Assembly (NCBI GenBank): GCA_024691325.1
Contig: JAILNR010000019.1
Span: 1 to 64,000 of the forward strand
Direction of reading: 5' to 3'
Origin: Saccharofermentans sp.
GTDB lineage: Bacteria; Bacillota; Clostridia; Saccharofermentanales; Saccharofermentanaceae
DNA: 64,000 nt
The notes under the pieces are model-generated. The model ran no database searches and had not been told where the DNA came from. It saw only the letters and a list, made by a program, of their open reading frames with translations. This document shows, piece by piece, positions 17,699 to 26,655 of this stretch; the stretch's first letter is position 1; each line of letters begins with the position of its first letter. Made by a program: the position numbers and the translations under genes.

Positions 17699-19887
17699 TG
17701 ATCAAGAATTTCTTTAAGAAAGTATGGGGAGGCATCAAGAAGCCGTTCGGGTTTATCAAGCGCAAATCAGAGCCCGCCCGGGAGTTCATGAAGTCGGGCC
17801 GCACAGGAGCTATCATCATGGAAGTCCTTCTGGCTTCCCAATGCTTAACGTGGATTATAAGTTCTTATACTTACGACAAGTATCCGTGGATACTGATGTT
17901 CATCATCTCATGCGCGATGTGGGTAATCATCGCGGAGCTTATGAGCCTTCTCATAAAGCTCGTATTTGCAGGCGGTAAAAGATGCAGGACATACTTTATC
18001 ATCGCTCTTTTCTCAGGAACACTGAATAATGTCTTAGTAAATCAGGGAGAGTCCATTCCCGGCGCTATCCTTATGACATTCGCACTTGCACTCGCGGCAG
18101 ATGTATTAGGCAGGATCATCTGGGCGTTCGTAAAGACAAAAAGATACAAGCAGGTATTCGCCTATATCGCCATCGCACTTTGTGCGGCATACTTAGGCTT
18201 TTATGCATACTTCTACCACACAGATAGATTCGGCGACAGCAGGGTGGAGTTCTATAATTCGTTTGCTCCTGAGCAGAGGGCTCAGGTCCAGGGCTTCGAT
18301 ACATATCTTCAGAATGGAAACTTCGAAGTTGTATCTCTTTCCTATGGCCCGGATGAGTCAGATGATATAACAACAGATACGATCGACTTTACCGTGTATG
18401 ATTCTGTTAATGACAGAAGCGGTTTTTCCGCATTCCAGGATATGTTTAACGATTATGACTTCTCGGCTGTTCCCGTCAAAGGTCAGATCTGGTACCCTCA
18501 GGGACAGACGAACTGCCCCGTGTTCTTCATGGTTCACGGCAACCACGATTCATACGTGCCTTCATACTTAGGCTACGAATACTTGGGCGAATATCTCGCG
18601 AGCAACGGCTATGTAGTCGTCTCGGTCGATGAGAATATAATCAACGGTACTGATGAGGGCAATGACAAAAGAGCGATACTTCTTCTCGAGAATATGAAGA
18701 CCATCTTAGGATTAAGTGAGGAAGGCGGCAATCAGTTAAGCGGGCTTATTGATCCCGACCGGATTGCTATCGGAGGACATTCCAGAGGTGGTGAGATGGT
18801 CGCGACTGCATATCTGTTCAACGATCTTGACGCTTATCCCGAGGACGGCAATGTAGAATTTGACTATCACTTCAACATCACATCGATAGTCGCCATAGCT
18901 CCGGTAGTCGATCAGTACAGACCGCTTGATTACTCAGTTGAGATCGAGAACGTAAACTATCTTCTTATCCACGGCTCGAACGATCAGGACGTCAGCTCGA
19001 TGATGGGCGAGAAGCAGTATAACAACATCACTTTCACAGAGGATGCGGATGAATTCTACTTCAAGTCTTCCGTCTATATCCTTGGTGCGAACCACGGCCA
19101 GTTCAACAGCCTCTGGGGACGCTACGATATAGGAGACACGGGCCCTTACGGATTCCTTAACACCAACAACTTCCTTGATGAGCACGACCAGAAGGTCATC
19201 GCGATGGCTTATATAAGGTCCTTCCTCGATACGACTCTTGGGATCGACGGCACGTACAGCTCACTGATGTATGACATCGACAGCTATAGGTCATATCTGC
19301 CTGAGACGGTCTATGTCACGAACTACGAGGATTCAAATTCTGAATCAATAATAGATTTTAATAACACAGTAGATATCACCGGCGGTGACGGAACAGAAGT
19401 TAGTGTGGAAGGCGCTTCGACATGGACATATGAGCCTTACTCAAGAGGCTTCACGAATGAGGGCGAGAACTACGTGCTCTCGCTGGAGTGGGAAGAGGAG
19501 TCTTCACCTCAAGTGCAGGTGCTTTTCGACGAGATTGATATCTCGGAAGGAGATATAAGCTTTGCTATCGCAGACACGTGCGAGGACACCGAGGATATCG
19601 CGGAGGACTTTGGTTACACAGTCACTTTGACGGATGCTGAAGGCAACACGGTAAGTGTTGACAGTCCTGTGTTTGTGTATCACACACTTGCGGTTCAGCT
19701 TTATAAGCAGGATGTTCTATTCGGAAACTACGAGTACAAGCCGCAGCTTCAGACCGTAACGGTAAGTGCGGAAGACTTTCCGGATGCAGGAGATTTTGAT
19801 TTTGCTCATGTTACTGGAATCATAATAACTACTGACGGTTCGGGCGAAGGATCGATGATAATAGACAATCTGCGTTACAGCGGATAA
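17698..19887 (+). CDS. Large membrane-anchored alpha/beta hydrolase
   Basis: A 729-aa protein with about five N-terminal membrane helices (45-185) and an extracytoplasmic alpha/beta-hydrolase domain. The domain contains FMVHGNHDS, the nucleophile elbow GGHSRGG (about residue 360), a HGSNDQD acid region and GANHGQF as the His loop. A beta-rich C-terminal domain (about 555-729) resembles a carbohydrate-binding or jelly-roll module but is not recognised. It is closest to chlorophyllase/PET-hydrolase-like esterases. The last gene of the operon that begins at 15285. The substrate is unknown; its extracellular location suggests a nutrient or envelope ester. Confidence 0.8.
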   Translation: MIKNFFKKVWGGIKKPFGFIKRKSEPAREFMKSGRTGAIIMEVLLASQCLTWIISSYTYDKYPWILMFIISCAMWVIIAELMSLLIKLVFAGGKRCRTYFIIALFSGTLNNVLVNQGESIPGAILMTFALALAADVLGRIIWAFVKTKRYKQVFAYIAIALCAAYLGFYAYFYHTDRFGDSRVEFYNSFAPEQRAQVQGFDTYLQNGNFEVVSLSYGPDESDDITTDTIDFTVYDSVNDRSGFSAFQDMFNDYDFSAVPVKGQIWYPQGQTNCPVFFMVHGNHDSYVPSYLGYEYLGEYLASNGYVVVSVDENIINGTDEGNDKRAILLLENMKTILGLSEEGGNQLSGLIDPDRIAIGGHSRGGEMVATAYLFNDLDAYPEDGNVEFDYHFNITSIVAIAPVVDQYRPLDYSVEIENVNYLLIHGSNDQDVSSMMGEKQYNNITFTEDADEFYFKSSVYILGANHGQFNSLWGRYDIGDTGPYGFLNTNNFLDEHDQKVIAMAYIRSFLDTTLGIDGTYSSLMYDIDSYRSYLPETVYVTNYEDSNSESIIDFNNTVDITGGDGTEVSVEGASTWTYEPYSRGFTNEGENYVLSLEWEEESSPQVQVLFDEIDISEGDISFAIADTCEDTEDIAEDFGYTVTLTDAEGNTVSVDSPVFVYHTLAVQLYKQDVLFGNYEYKPQLQTVTVSAEDFPDAGDFDFAHVTGIIITTDGSGEGSMIIDNLRYSG

Positions 19888-19910
19888 TCTCTCCCGATAT
19901 TAGTTAATCG

Positions 19911-19919
19911 TGATATAAT
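19911..19919 (+). promoter_or_regulatory. Extended -10 promoter
   Basis: TGATATAAT is a perfect extended -10 element 36 bases before the start of the following gene. There is no good -35 box 17 bases upstream. Confidence 0.55.
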
Positions 19920-19955
19920 CAAGTATGGTTTAGGGATCATAGGGGAGGGGATTAT

Positions 19956-20510
19956 ATGTCATTTTTCAACGAGTTAAGCGAGACCGTTAACAGCATGCTT
20001 CAGGAACTTCAAGATGCCCGCGAAAGATATGCCGAGTACAGAAGTGTTGATATTCATAAGCTGGAAGGTTTTCATGAGCCTGATAACGAATCACAAAAGC
20101 AGATAGCAAAGAAAGCGGCCAAAAGCGGAATGCCGATAATCATCATCGTAGGCGTGGTCTTTGTTCTGGCCGGAATATACGGATTCCTTCAAGGTGAATC
20201 GTCGGGTAAAGCTTTTTTTATCGTTTTTGCTGTCCTGGGTTTAATCATTGTGGGCTTTGCTCTGTTCACCGGATTTAGCAAGGTCGAGGTTATGGAAGGC
20301 GGTAAAGCTGCATTTAAGCAGATGCGAAGCTCGGGATCAGGGAAAAGCAGAAGCACCAAGTATTATGTTGCGGTGTACTTTGATCATCCCGAGAAGATCA
20401 TTGTCCCTAACATGCAGACTACAAGAGCCGAGTATTTCGATATTGTCGAAGGTACCCCGATTCTTATCGTTAAGAAGGGGATACTGTTTTTTGCCCGCAT
20501 AGACAAATAA
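19956..20510 (+). CDS. Unknown two-helix membrane protein
   Basis: A 184-aa protein with no family I recognise. An N-terminal soluble segment (1-55) is rich in charged residues with heptad-like spacing. Two adjacent membrane helices follow (about 60-80 and 88-110). A C-terminal cytoplasmic-looking region has Lys/Ser-rich SGSGKSRSTKYY and then beta strands. The start at ATG 19956 follows GGGGAGGGG. It has its own extended -10 promoter and lies before an NSS transporter that also seems to have its own promoter. Confidence 0.75.
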   Translation: MSFFNELSETVNSMLQELQDARERYAEYRSVDIHKLEGFHEPDNESQKQIAKKAAKSGMPIIIIVGVVFVLAGIYGFLQGESSGKAFFIVFAVLGLIIVGFALFTGFSKVEVMEGGKAAFKQMRSSGSGKSRSTKYYVAVYFDHPEKIIVPNMQTTRAEYFDIVEGTPILIVKKGILFFARIDK

Positions 20511-20514
20511 TTCG

Positions 20515-20523
20515 TGGTACAAT
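20515..20523 (+). promoter_or_regulatory. Extended -10 promoter before the NSS transporter
   Basis: TGGTACAAT lies 40 bases before the TTG start. It is an extended -10 form without a convincing -35 box, so confidence is moderate. Confidence 0.4.
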
Positions 20524-20563
20524 ATACCCCGTTGTGCACGAGAGGCAATTGGGGGTGTATTAA

Positions 20564-21958
20564 TTGGAAAACCGTGAAAGAGGTTCCTTTAAGGGTTCGA
20601 TAGGTTTTGTTCTGGCAGCAGCAGGAAGTGCTGTCGGACTTGGTAATATCTGGAGATTTCCATATTTGGCAGCAAGAGACGGCGGAGGTCTGTTTCTTGC
20701 TGTTTATATTTTCCTTGCTTTGACCTTTGGATTTACACTCCTTATCACTGAAGTCACTATCGGCAGAAAGACCAAGCAAAGCCCTCTGACAGCTTATAAG
20801 CAATTGTCTAAGAAGTGGCGCTGGCTTGGTGTATTATCCTGCCTTGTTCCTTTCCTGATACTTCCTTACTACTGTGCTATCGGAGGCTGGGTCCTTAAGT
20901 ATTTTGTTTCCTTTGCTCTCGGTAACAGTGAAGAGGCTGCAGCAGACGGATACTTTACTACCTTCATAACAGGTAAGTATGAGCCGGTTCTTTATATGGC
21001 CCTCTTTCTTGTCATCTGCTCAATCGTAGTCTTTAAGGGAGTCGGTAACGGGATAGAGAGATCATCAAAGATTATGATGCCTATTCTTCTGGTGCTTGTA
21101 ATTGGAATCGCAATCTATTCTCTTACGATAAGCAGTACTAATGAGGCCGGTAAGGTTGTTAATGGTATTGACGGATTAAAGGTATATGTCATTCCTAATT
21201 TTGATGGTGTCGGTTTAAAAGAATTCTTTTATGTAGTAATGGATGCACTCGGTCAGTTGTTCTTCAGCTTAAGTGTATCCATGGGTATTCTTATCGCATA
21301 TGGTTCTTATATGCCGGATAAAGTTAATCTTGTTAAGTCTGTAAATCAGATTGAGTTCTTCGATACGCTGGTTGCTTTTCTTGCAGGTGTAATGGTAGTT
21401 CCCGCTGTGTATGTATTCATGGGCACTGATGGAATGGCAACGGGACCTTCCCTGATGTTCGTCTCTCTCCCTAAGGTATTCAATGCCATGGGTGTAGTAG
21501 GAGATGCAGTAGGAACTGTTTTCTTCGCGATGGTATTTTTCGCTGCGGTAACAAGTGCTGTTTCCATTCTTGAGGCTATCGTGTCGAGTTTTATCGATGG
21601 CTTCGGGTTAACAAGGAGAAAAGCCACTATCATGGAATCTGTGATAGGACTTGTGATAGGTCTGTTTGTCTGCTTAGGTTACAGTGTCCTCTACTTCGAG
21701 GCAAAGCTTCCTAACGGAAAAACAGGACAGCTTCTCGATATCTTTGATTACATAACGAACAATCTGTTTATGCCTGTTATCTCTATTGCCACATGTATCC
21801 TGATTGGCTGGATACTAAAGCCAAAGTTTATCATCGATGAGGCTACCAAGAATGGCGAGAAATTCCAAAGAAAAGGGCTATATACCGTTATGATCCGGTT
21901 TATAGCCCCTGCATTCCTGATTATCCTGTTGCTGATGTCCACAGGCATTGTTAAGTGA
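20564..21958 (+). CDS. Neurotransmitter:sodium symporter (NSS) family transporter
   Basis: A 464-aa LeuT-fold transporter. The N-terminal helix has the family signature GSAVGLGNIWRFPY followed by GGG, which lines the sodium and substrate sites. About eleven to twelve helices follow. Bacterial members take up amino acids such as leucine, tyrosine or tryptophan with sodium; the substrate is not evident. Translation starts at TTG 20564 (MENRERG), supported by the GGGGGTG ribosome site and by family alignment. The gene ends back to back with a convergent CPBP protease gene, with no bases between the stops. Confidence 0.93.
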   Translation: MENRERGSFKGSIGFVLAAAGSAVGLGNIWRFPYLAARDGGGLFLAVYIFLALTFGFTLLITEVTIGRKTKQSPLTAYKQLSKKWRWLGVLSCLVPFLILPYYCAIGGWVLKYFVSFALGNSEEAAADGYFTTFITGKYEPVLYMALFLVICSIVVFKGVGNGIERSSKIMMPILLVLVIGIAIYSLTISSTNEAGKVVNGIDGLKVYVIPNFDGVGLKEFFYVVMDALGQLFFSLSVSMGILIAYGSYMPDKVNLVKSVNQIEFFDTLVAFLAGVMVVPAVYVFMGTDGMATGPSLMFVSLPKVFNAMGVVGDAVGTVFFAMVFFAAVTSAVSILEAIVSSFIDGFGLTRRKATIMESVIGLVIGLFVCLGYSVLYFEAKLPNGKTGQLLDIFDYITNNLFMPVISIATCILIGWILKPKFIIDEATKNGEKFQRKGLYTVMIRFIAPAFLIILLLMSTGIVK

Positions 21959-22843
21959 TCATGCGTTGACCTTCATCTGAACCCCTCGTTCGGGCTGCTT
22001 GAGAAGATAGACGATAAGTCCGATGCCGGTAAGACCGAATATGATATATATAGCTATGTTTGCAGCTTCGGGCAAATCTAGTGCGTCGAGCGCCTGAAGA
22101 CCGTAGGTAGCCAAAGCGTTGTAGAGGATATGGAAAAGGCATGCAATGCGTACATTTCCAAGCTTCCATCTTACAAGACCTATAACTACACCGAGGATAA
22201 CTGCATAACTTCCCTGAACCAGGTTCATATGTGCTATGCCGAAGTATACTGCCTGGATGAGTATTACCCAGAACATAGGAAGGTTAGCCTTGCGAAGATA
22301 AGACATTGATAATCCTCTGAAGACGAGTTCTTCCGTGATGGGACCTAAGATACATGCGTAGACTATCGTTGTGAGAGGGTTGTTTCCGATGCCGGACGTC
22401 TCCATAAGCTCGTTAAACTGCTCTATCATTGAAGGTGCTGCCATGTTAAGGAGCAGCAAATAACTCTCAACAAGACCTATAGCACCGAAGATTCCGATAA
22501 GAACAATAACGATTGACTTAGGTGCGAATACTTCTTTATTTGAAGTGGTGACAACCTTCTTAAGAAAAACTTTTTTGTACCAGATGGTGCATACGGTGAT
22601 CATGATGACGGCATACGCGATAAATCCTGCGGCAAGAAGATTCTGTGCTCCGGGATACATGATAGCCTGGTAAGGATCAAAGGCATCTCCAGCCGTCGAC
22701 TGTTCATATGCTCCGTAGATAATAGCCGGTATCTGTGCAGCAGTGATAAGTATTATCATCATTATCAGCGGTATTACTGATATAAGAAGAGATGATATAT
22801 TTATCTTCTTTTTTGCGGTTTGTGTGTTGGTTGAATCTGACAT
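21959..22843 (-). CDS. CPBP-family intramembrane protease
   Basis: A 294-aa membrane protein of the CPBP family and the second in this window. The catalytic core is TEELVFRG near residue 176, followed by FGIAHMN and the FHILYN helix. The C-terminus is a single helix and a short basic tail. The start follows a clear AGAGGAG ribosome site. It lies downstream of the teichoic-acid-like cluster but is separated from it by 81 bases, so it may be transcribed alone. The substrate is unknown. Confidence 0.88.
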   Translation of the reverse strand: MSDSTNTQTAKKKINISSLLISVIPLIMMIILITAAQIPAIIYGAYEQSTAGDAFDPYQAIMYPGAQNLLAAGFIAYAVIMITVCTIWYKKVFLKKVVTTSNKEVFAPKSIVIVLIGIFGAIGLVESYLLLLNMAAPSMIEQFNELMETSGIGNNPLTTIVYACILGPITEELVFRGLSMSYLRKANLPMFWVILIQAVYFGIAHMNLVQGSYAVILGVVIGLVRWKLGNVRIACLFHILYNALATYGLQALDALDLPEAANIAIYIIFGLTGIGLIVYLLKQPERGVQMKVNA

Positions 22844-22924
22844 TTTAATTCTCCTCTTTTTTACTTACTGAGTCATTATAAGGATTCCGGATAAAAATAG
22901 TGACAAGTAAAGTTAAAGATAAAG

Positions 22925-24190
22925 TTAAGACTTAACTTCTTCTTTTTCCTTGTTGAGCTCGTCGTATTTATTGAGCAGATAATCAACTGTATGCTTCGCG
23001 CCTGAACCGATATTGCACCATGTTTCCTTGCGGGCTTCATCGCGTGCGCCGGCAAGCGCCTTGGCTGATGTTCCGTTAAGGCAGTCATCAACGATCTTTG
23101 CAATATCTTTGGAGTTGTCCTTGTTAAGCTCTTTACCGATCTTCGGCAGTACCTCGAAAGTCCATAAGGGCTCCTCGTCCCATGCACAGTCGTAAGGTGT
23201 TCTGTCAAATTCCGATACAGCGTAAATTATAGGTTTATCAAATACGAGCGAGAAGTCGAACAGGACACCCGAGAAGTCAGATATCAGGATGTCTGCCTTA
23301 TTTAAGATGTCAAAGTTGTCCGCATCCCTGTTCCAGGTTACCTTGCCGCCGTCAGGGTACTTAGCCATAAGACGGTCCATAAGATCCTTCTCGGACTCAA
23401 ATGACTGGGGATGAGGTCTTATTACTATCTCATATCCCGTGTCGATAAGAGCATCGATAAGAGCGTCTCCATAGACATTAAGGATACTGCTCGTGCCCCA
23501 TGAGGGAGCAATCAGAACTACAGGCTTGTCATTCTCAGGTGCTTTACCGTTCTTAGTCAGTCTGTCTCTCATGACATCAAGGTAGGGGACACCTACAAGC
23601 TTTAATTCCTTAGCAGGGATGTGACGTATATTCTCGAGTCTTCTTATCTCGTCAGCCTGGTACTGTCCCGAAAGAAGGACTGCATCGTAGAAGTCGAGAC
23701 CGAACATACGGTATGTTGTAAGATCGTTTGCCAGGTGAGGCAGATGCACATAGTAGCGGCCTTCTTTTGATCTTTTCCACTGGAAGACATCAAGGCTCGG
23801 AGTAGTCGAGAGGATAACATCCGCACGGATGAGGTTCATCTTGGAGATGCCCTTGTTTCCTTCTCCTATAAACTCGGCATGCACATGCTCGTATCCGTTC
23901 GTAAGGGCAGGATCATCCTGAGTCGATGTATAGTAGTAAACATCCTTGCCGCGGCTTTCAAACTCGTCGCAGACAGGACGGAATACAGACCAATAGCGCT
24001 TACCCTCAGAGAAGATAACGATAGGGAGCTTATTCTTATCAGCGTTCTTGGCGCGTCCTCCCGTGATGATGAACTTAAGCTTGATCCAGAATGTTCTTAC
24101 CGCGAACACAAGCACACCTACGATACCGATAAGTATCGAGAAAAGCATGCTTCCCGTTCCGGGATCGATGTATAACAGTTTCAAAAACAT
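22925..24190 (-). CDS. TagF-like CDP-glycerol glycerophosphotransferase family enzyme (copy 2)
   Basis: A 421-aa protein with an N-terminal membrane segment bearing the motif YIDPGTGSMLF, then a GT-B-like Glyphos_transf domain. Diagnostic segments are VGVPYLDVM, APSWGTSS, VIRPHPQSF and SDFSGVLFDF. Family members transfer glycerol-phosphate or ribitol-phosphate from CDP-alcohols onto teichoic or capsular chains at the inner membrane face. It is a paralogue of the gene at 28498-29751, with the same N-terminus and layout. It is the last gene of the leftward choline/teichoic-like operon. The donor could be CDP-glycerol or, given the neighbours, CDP-choline or CMP-aminoethylphosphonate; that is inference. 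Confidence 0.85.
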   Translation of the reverse strand: MFLKLLYIDPGTGSMLFSILIGIVGVLVFAVRTFWIKLKFIITGGRAKNADKNKLPIVIFSEGKRYWSVFRPVCDEFESRGKDVYYYTSTQDDPALTNGYEHVHAEFIGEGNKGISKMNLIRADVILSTTPSLDVFQWKRSKEGRYYVHLPHLANDLTTYRMFGLDFYDAVLLSGQYQADEIRRLENIRHIPAKELKLVGVPYLDVMRDRLTKNGKAPENDKPVVLIAPSWGTSSILNVYGDALIDALIDTGYEIVIRPHPQSFESEKDLMDRLMAKYPDGGKVTWNRDADNFDILNKADILISDFSGVLFDFSLVFDKPIIYAVSEFDRTPYDCAWDEEPLWTFEVLPKIGKELNKDNSKDIAKIVDDCLNGTSAKALAGARDEARKETWCNIGSGAKHTVDYLLNKYDELNKEKEEVKS

Positions 24191-24238
24191 AACATCTAAT
24201 ATTAAGTTACATTGATAACAGGTGTCAAGAAGAGTAAA

Positions 24239-25108
24239 TCAACTAATTTCCACCGCTTTTTTATCGTTATACCTGTATCTGTATCTTTTGCCGTTACAAT
24301 CAAATTCAAAGCCCACAGCTTCGGTTGTGGAATCCTTAACAGCCTTAATCCCGGCAATATCAGACTCACTAACTTTAAGGTCAGACGCGATTACAGATAA
24401 TATGGCCGAACCGGAATGTTCGATAAAAGAATTATCAAAGATCCGTAAATCGTCCAAAGTATCAAATTCGTAGATTGAATCTTCGGGATACTTTCTTATC
24501 TTCATCGGCAATTCGCTTATATGATCAATATATACGCTTTCCCAAAGTTTATCCGCCGTATTGGGGAGATTATATTCTTTCTTAAGTATGTCCAGGAATC
24601 TTTCTGTGAAGCTGCTGTCCCAGAATGTATGTCCCAACATGTACCAGGCGTTTTTACCTCCGATATTTACCTTTTTTATCAGTCCGTCTTCAGAGGATTC
24701 AATGCACCATTCGTTTGTTTCCTTGTCTGTATAGACGGCAGAATAGTAGGAGCATTCGACTTCAGATTCAAAAGGATTGATCAGAAAGTAGTTATCTGAA
24801 GAGCAGATATAACTGTTCCTGATAACATCCCTTGCTGCCCAAATGCTTGAATTGTTGTTCCGCGATATATAGTCGGGATTATGAATAAGACTTACATTAT
24901 ATTTATCTTTCAGATACAGGAATTCTTCTTCCTTATATCCGGTTACAATGTATATGTCGGATATCCCCGCTTCTTTAAGCTGGCGGATCTGCCGTTCGAT
25001 AAGTACTTCTCCTCTTACAACAGTCATGGCCTTGTGATGCTCATAAGACAAAGGTGCAAATCGTGAGCTTGTTCCGGCCGCCATAATGATTGCATTATCA
25101 ACGGTCAT
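24239..25108 (-). CDS. LicC-like nucleotidyltransferase
   Basis: An NTP transferase of about 289 aa. The N-terminal nucleotide-binding signature is IIMAAGTSSRFAPLS, followed by KAMTVVRGEVLIERQI, which matches CTP:phosphocholine cytidylyltransferases (LicC) more than hexose-phosphate enzymes. The start was moved from 25153 to ATG 25108, which has an AAGGAT ribosome site and overlaps the BCCT gene by 11 bases. A phosphocholine or other phospho-alcohol substrate fits the BCCT transporter and LicA-type kinase next to it. It differs from the two other LicC-type domains in this locus in lacking an N-terminal winged helix. Confidence 0.8.
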   Translation of the reverse strand: MTVDNAIIMAAGTSSRFAPLSYEHHKAMTVVRGEVLIERQIRQLKEAGISDIYIVTGYKEEEFLYLKDKYNVSLIHNPDYISRNNNSSIWAARDVIRNSYICSSDNYFLINPFESEVECSYYSAVYTDKETNEWCIESSEDGLIKKVNIGGKNAWYMLGHTFWDSSFTERFLDILKKEYNLPNTADKLWESVYIDHISELPMKIRKYPEDSIYEFDTLDDLRIFDNSFIEHSGSAILSVIASDLKVSESDIAGIKAVKDSTTEAVGFEFDCNGKRYRYRYNDKKAVEIS

Positions 25109-26651
25109 TTTTATCCTTTTTCTCCTCGAGGTACTTATTGGCATCTTTAACAAAACTCAAGATCATAACTATCATAATGATGCCGATTGGGAACGCGCTT
25201 ATTATAGATACGGATTGTATATTATTCATAGAGCTTTCTGAGAAGACGAGGGCGATCGGCAGTACTATCAGCAATAGGCACCAAAGAAGCGTTATAGCGA
25301 TCCCGGGCTTCTCATCCTCTCCAAGCTTTTTGTAACTGTAGCAAGCAGCGGTATATGCAATGGAGTCAAAGCTTGTTGCATAGAACGCTATCATGCAAAG
25401 GAGGATCAGCAGGAGGAAAGCTCCGCTTCCTGGCATAGTCTTGATGATATTGAATATAAGATTATAAAGATCCCCATCTGCTTCATACATGCTTATGAAG
25501 TCCGCGGTCCCGGCGCTTTGCATTCCAAGGCTGTAGTTACCGAGAACAATGAATGAACTGATTGTCGAACCGACGCCGAATACATAACCGCCGAGAATGA
25601 CCTGTTTGATGGTTCGTCCGCGGCTTATGTTGCCGATAAAGAACGGGGCGGCTATGCACCATACCATCCAGTACGCCCAGTAGTAGATAGTCCAATCCTG
25701 GGGGAAGCTGTTAGTTCTGGCAGGATCCATATAAGTGCTTAATCCTATGAAGTTCTGAACCATCTTTCCCAAAGACTCGATTCCGTTCTCGATAATGAAT
25801 CTGCACTGACCGCCGATAAGAAGGAAAGCCAGCTGGAGACCGAAGAACAGATAAATGCAGACTTTGGCCAATACGCTTATACCCTTGAATCCATGGATTA
25901 CGGCGTAAGTATAGACCGCACATGTGATAAGAAGAATGATAATGGTAACGACTGTCCTGCTGATATTGATTCCAAAGAAAGAAACAATTATCTCTGCCAT
26001 AAGCGGAGTTGCCACAGAGAATGTTGTAGCAGTGCCTGCTAACAGTGCAAACAAGGCAAACAGATCGATAACACGGCCGAGAAGTCCGTCTGCGTGTTTG
26101 CCTATGAAAGGTCTGCATGCCTCTGAATAGCGCTGCCTGGTCCTCTTTCTGCAGTGAAGCATAAATCCGAATGCAACCGCCAGAACAAGATAGAACGACC
26201 AGGGAATAAAGCTCCAGTGGAACAGGGGGAATACGCCTGCCCATTCTGTTATGTCATCACCCATTTGCGACACGTGAGGATTGGTTGCGTACATAACCCA
26301 CTCCGCGAAAGAGTAGAAAAGGATATCGGCGGCAAGACCGCAGGTGAACATCATGCTTCCCCAGGTAAAGAAACTGTACTTGGGTTTCTCTCCGTAAGCT
26401 CCAAGCACGATGTCACCGTATTTCGAGAATGAAAGACACAACGATATGATAAAGATCCCCAATCCGATGACTATATAGTAAGCTCCTAATGAATCACCGA
26501 AGAAGAAACGGATCTGGGATATAACATCATTGCCCTGTTCCGGAAAGATCAAAAGATAAACGGCGAGCCCCATAATGAGAATGAAAGGGACAAGTGTTAT
26601 CATCCAATCGATTCTGCCGCTTACGGCATTCTTTTTTGCATCCTTACTCAT
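25098..26651 (-). CDS. BCCT-family choline/betaine-type transporter
   Basis: A 517-aa polytopic protein of the betaine/carnitine/choline transporter family, with about twelve helices. Recognisable are the N-terminal FILIMGLAVYLLIFP helix, the WGSMMFTCGLAADI region, and the helix with WSFYLV. The expected aromatic-rich motif occurs at IYYWAYWMVWCIAAPFF. Members import trimethylammonium compounds with sodium or protons. Between a choline-kinase fusion and a LicC-like gene it is the natural counterpart of LicB, the choline permease of phosphocholine loci. It begins 4 bases after the kinase gene stop. Confidence 0.92.
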   Translation of the reverse strand: MSKDAKKNAVSGRIDWMITLVPFILIMGLAVYLLIFPEQGNDVISQIRFFFGDSLGAYYIVIGLGIFIISLCLSFSKYGDIVLGAYGEKPKYSFFTWGSMMFTCGLAADILFYSFAEWVMYATNPHVSQMGDDITEWAGVFPLFHWSFIPWSFYLVLAVAFGFMLHCRKRTRQRYSEACRPFIGKHADGLLGRVIDLFALFALLAGTATTFSVATPLMAEIIVSFFGINISRTVVTIIILLITCAVYTYAVIHGFKGISVLAKVCIYLFFGLQLAFLLIGGQCRFIIENGIESLGKMVQNFIGLSTYMDPARTNSFPQDWTIYYWAYWMVWCIAAPFFIGNISRGRTIKQVILGGYVFGVGSTISSFIVLGNYSLGMQSAGTADFISMYEADGDLYNLIFNIIKTMPGSGAFLLLILLCMIAFYATSFDSIAYTAACYSYKKLGEDEKPGIAITLLWCLLLIVLPIALVFSESSMNNIQSVSIISAFPIGIIMIVMILSFVKDANKYLEEKKDKNDR

Positions 26652-26655
26652 TTAA

